DNA from: JACCZZ01 sp044227805
GTDB taxonomy: Bacteria > Bacteroidota > Bacteroidia > Chitinophagales > UBA10324
Direction: 5' to 3'
NCBI GenBank assembly: GCA_044227805.1
Contig: JBGAWA010000006.1
Coordinates: forward strand, 1 to 64,000
DNA length: 64,000 bases
Shown in pieces: positions 63,466 to 64,000 of the stretch; positions within the stretch are counted from its first letter, which is position 1, and every line of letters begins with the position of its first letter. The position numbers and the translations under genes were made by a program. The notes below the pieces were generated by a model. That model worked only from the letters and a program-made list of their open reading frames with translations, was not told where the DNA came from and did no database searches.

Positions 63466-64000
63466 CAGGCAACTCCACTACAAACGGGATTTTCCTGGTA
63501 AAGGCGAATGCAAGCGGCGCGGCGCAGGGGGAAAAACCTTCAGCTACAATGGCGGCATGAGCAACGCTGTCTGGCAAACAAGTGATGGCGGATTTGCTGT
63601 TACCGGTACAGCCAACGGAGACGCCATCTTGATTAAGACCAATGCTTCCGGGTCTTTACTATGGGCCAAAGCATTCAACCTTGGTACTACAGACCGGGGA
63701 ATGGATGTGAAACAAACACCAGACGGAGGATTTGTAATAGCAGGTTATACAAACAGCTTTGGCAACAAAGGAATATTGATCAAAACCGATGTGAACGGAA
63801 ACAGTGTTTGTTGCGGAAATGATATCACAGCTCTCATTACGACAGGTTCAGGCGTATCTTCCGGCAGTATCGCCTATGGTACCAATGCAACAGCACTGGC
63901 GACAGGTTCCACTGCACAGACAATTGCAAGTGGCGGAACAGTGACCTCCAGCATAATCTGCAGTTCATTGATTTCAACTTTGCCGATTGAGTTAATTGCA
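63440..64000 (+). pseudogene. Continuation of the repeat protein in two other frames, running off the window
   Basis: After 63435 the protein continues in a second frame with QTTADGGFIMTGNSTTNGIF. After one more missing base near 63527 (a T within CAG-TGG) it continues in a third frame with GKTFSYNGGMSNAVWQTSDG and QTPDGGFVIAGYTNSFG. The last codons read STLPIELIA, the usual lead-in to a T9SS sorting domain, which would lie beyond the edge. Adding two bases gives one continuous protein, so this is either a recent pseudogene or sequencing error. Confidence 0.75.

Overview
The window looks like a chromosomal segment of a Bacteroidota bacterium, probably an assembled environmental genome from the Chitinophagales/Saprospirales side of the phylum. 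The support is internal. At least seven large exported proteins end in a type IX secretion (T9SS) sorting domain. Outer-membrane barrels are numerous, Shine-Dalgarno sites are weak, and several genes carry the Bacteroidota promoter core TAnnTTTG. No tRNA, rRNA, CRISPR array or prophage was seen. Three assembly-type anomalies were found: an N at 50619 inside a near-exact tandem copy, a short GC-rich foreign segment at about 38768-38872, and single-base frameshifts at 63435 and 63527. Gene structure at these places should not be taken at face value.

Layout. 1-1.7 kb holds a dead REP-associated (Y1/HUH) transposase between inverted copies of a palindromic repeat, with a third copy at 1652. 1.9-14.9 kb holds small exported proteins, a serine hydrolase, a T9SS propeller/FN3/GEVED protein, a LOG-family nucleosidase, two outer-membrane barrels, a TRIC-type channel, a two-helix K+ channel, an AI-2E family permease and a DUF2490 protein. 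15.5-22.7 kb, all on the minus strand, is a coherent dicarboxylate/amino-acid locus: exported L-asparaginase, exported aspartase, porin, a truncated SLC13 transporter, a Dcu-type C4-dicarboxylate carrier and a second porin. 23.3-35.4 kb is dominated by T9SS cargo (beta-helix/SprB/FN3, metal-binding-motif, M4 thermolysin-like protease, PPC-repeat proteins) with a TfoX-N protein and a VOC protein between them. 35.6-43.4 kb has galE, an HD hydrolase, and the glycogen-breakdown pair glgP-glgX. 43.7-47.3 kb is more AT-rich and looks metal-related: a lipoprotein beta-carbonic anhydrase divergent from a ZIP transporter, then a VIT1/CCC1-like transporter overlapping a barrel gene by ATGA. 47.8-57.2 kb has PPK2, a SulP transporter with the assembly fault, a class V aminotransferase, a diheme cytochrome c, a nucleotide cyclase with TPRs, a response regulator and an HdeD-like membrane protein. 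57.4-64 kb has two more very large exported proteins, the last running off the edge.

How the genes work together. The clearest system is the 15.5-22.7 kb locus. Asparaginase and aspartase both carry signal peptides, so asparagine would be turned into aspartate and then fumarate plus two ammonia outside the inner membrane. The porins and the Dcu carrier would supply and take up the C4 acids. That would feed fumarate respiration or the TCA cycle without importing the amino acid. In this copy the asparaginase has an in-frame stop 26 codons before its natural end, and the SLC13 gene has lost most of its length, so the locus may be decaying in part or contain sequence errors. GlgP and GlgX form a second clear unit for glycogen degradation. 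Between genes, three families of dispersed palindromic repeats fill most of the non-coding space.
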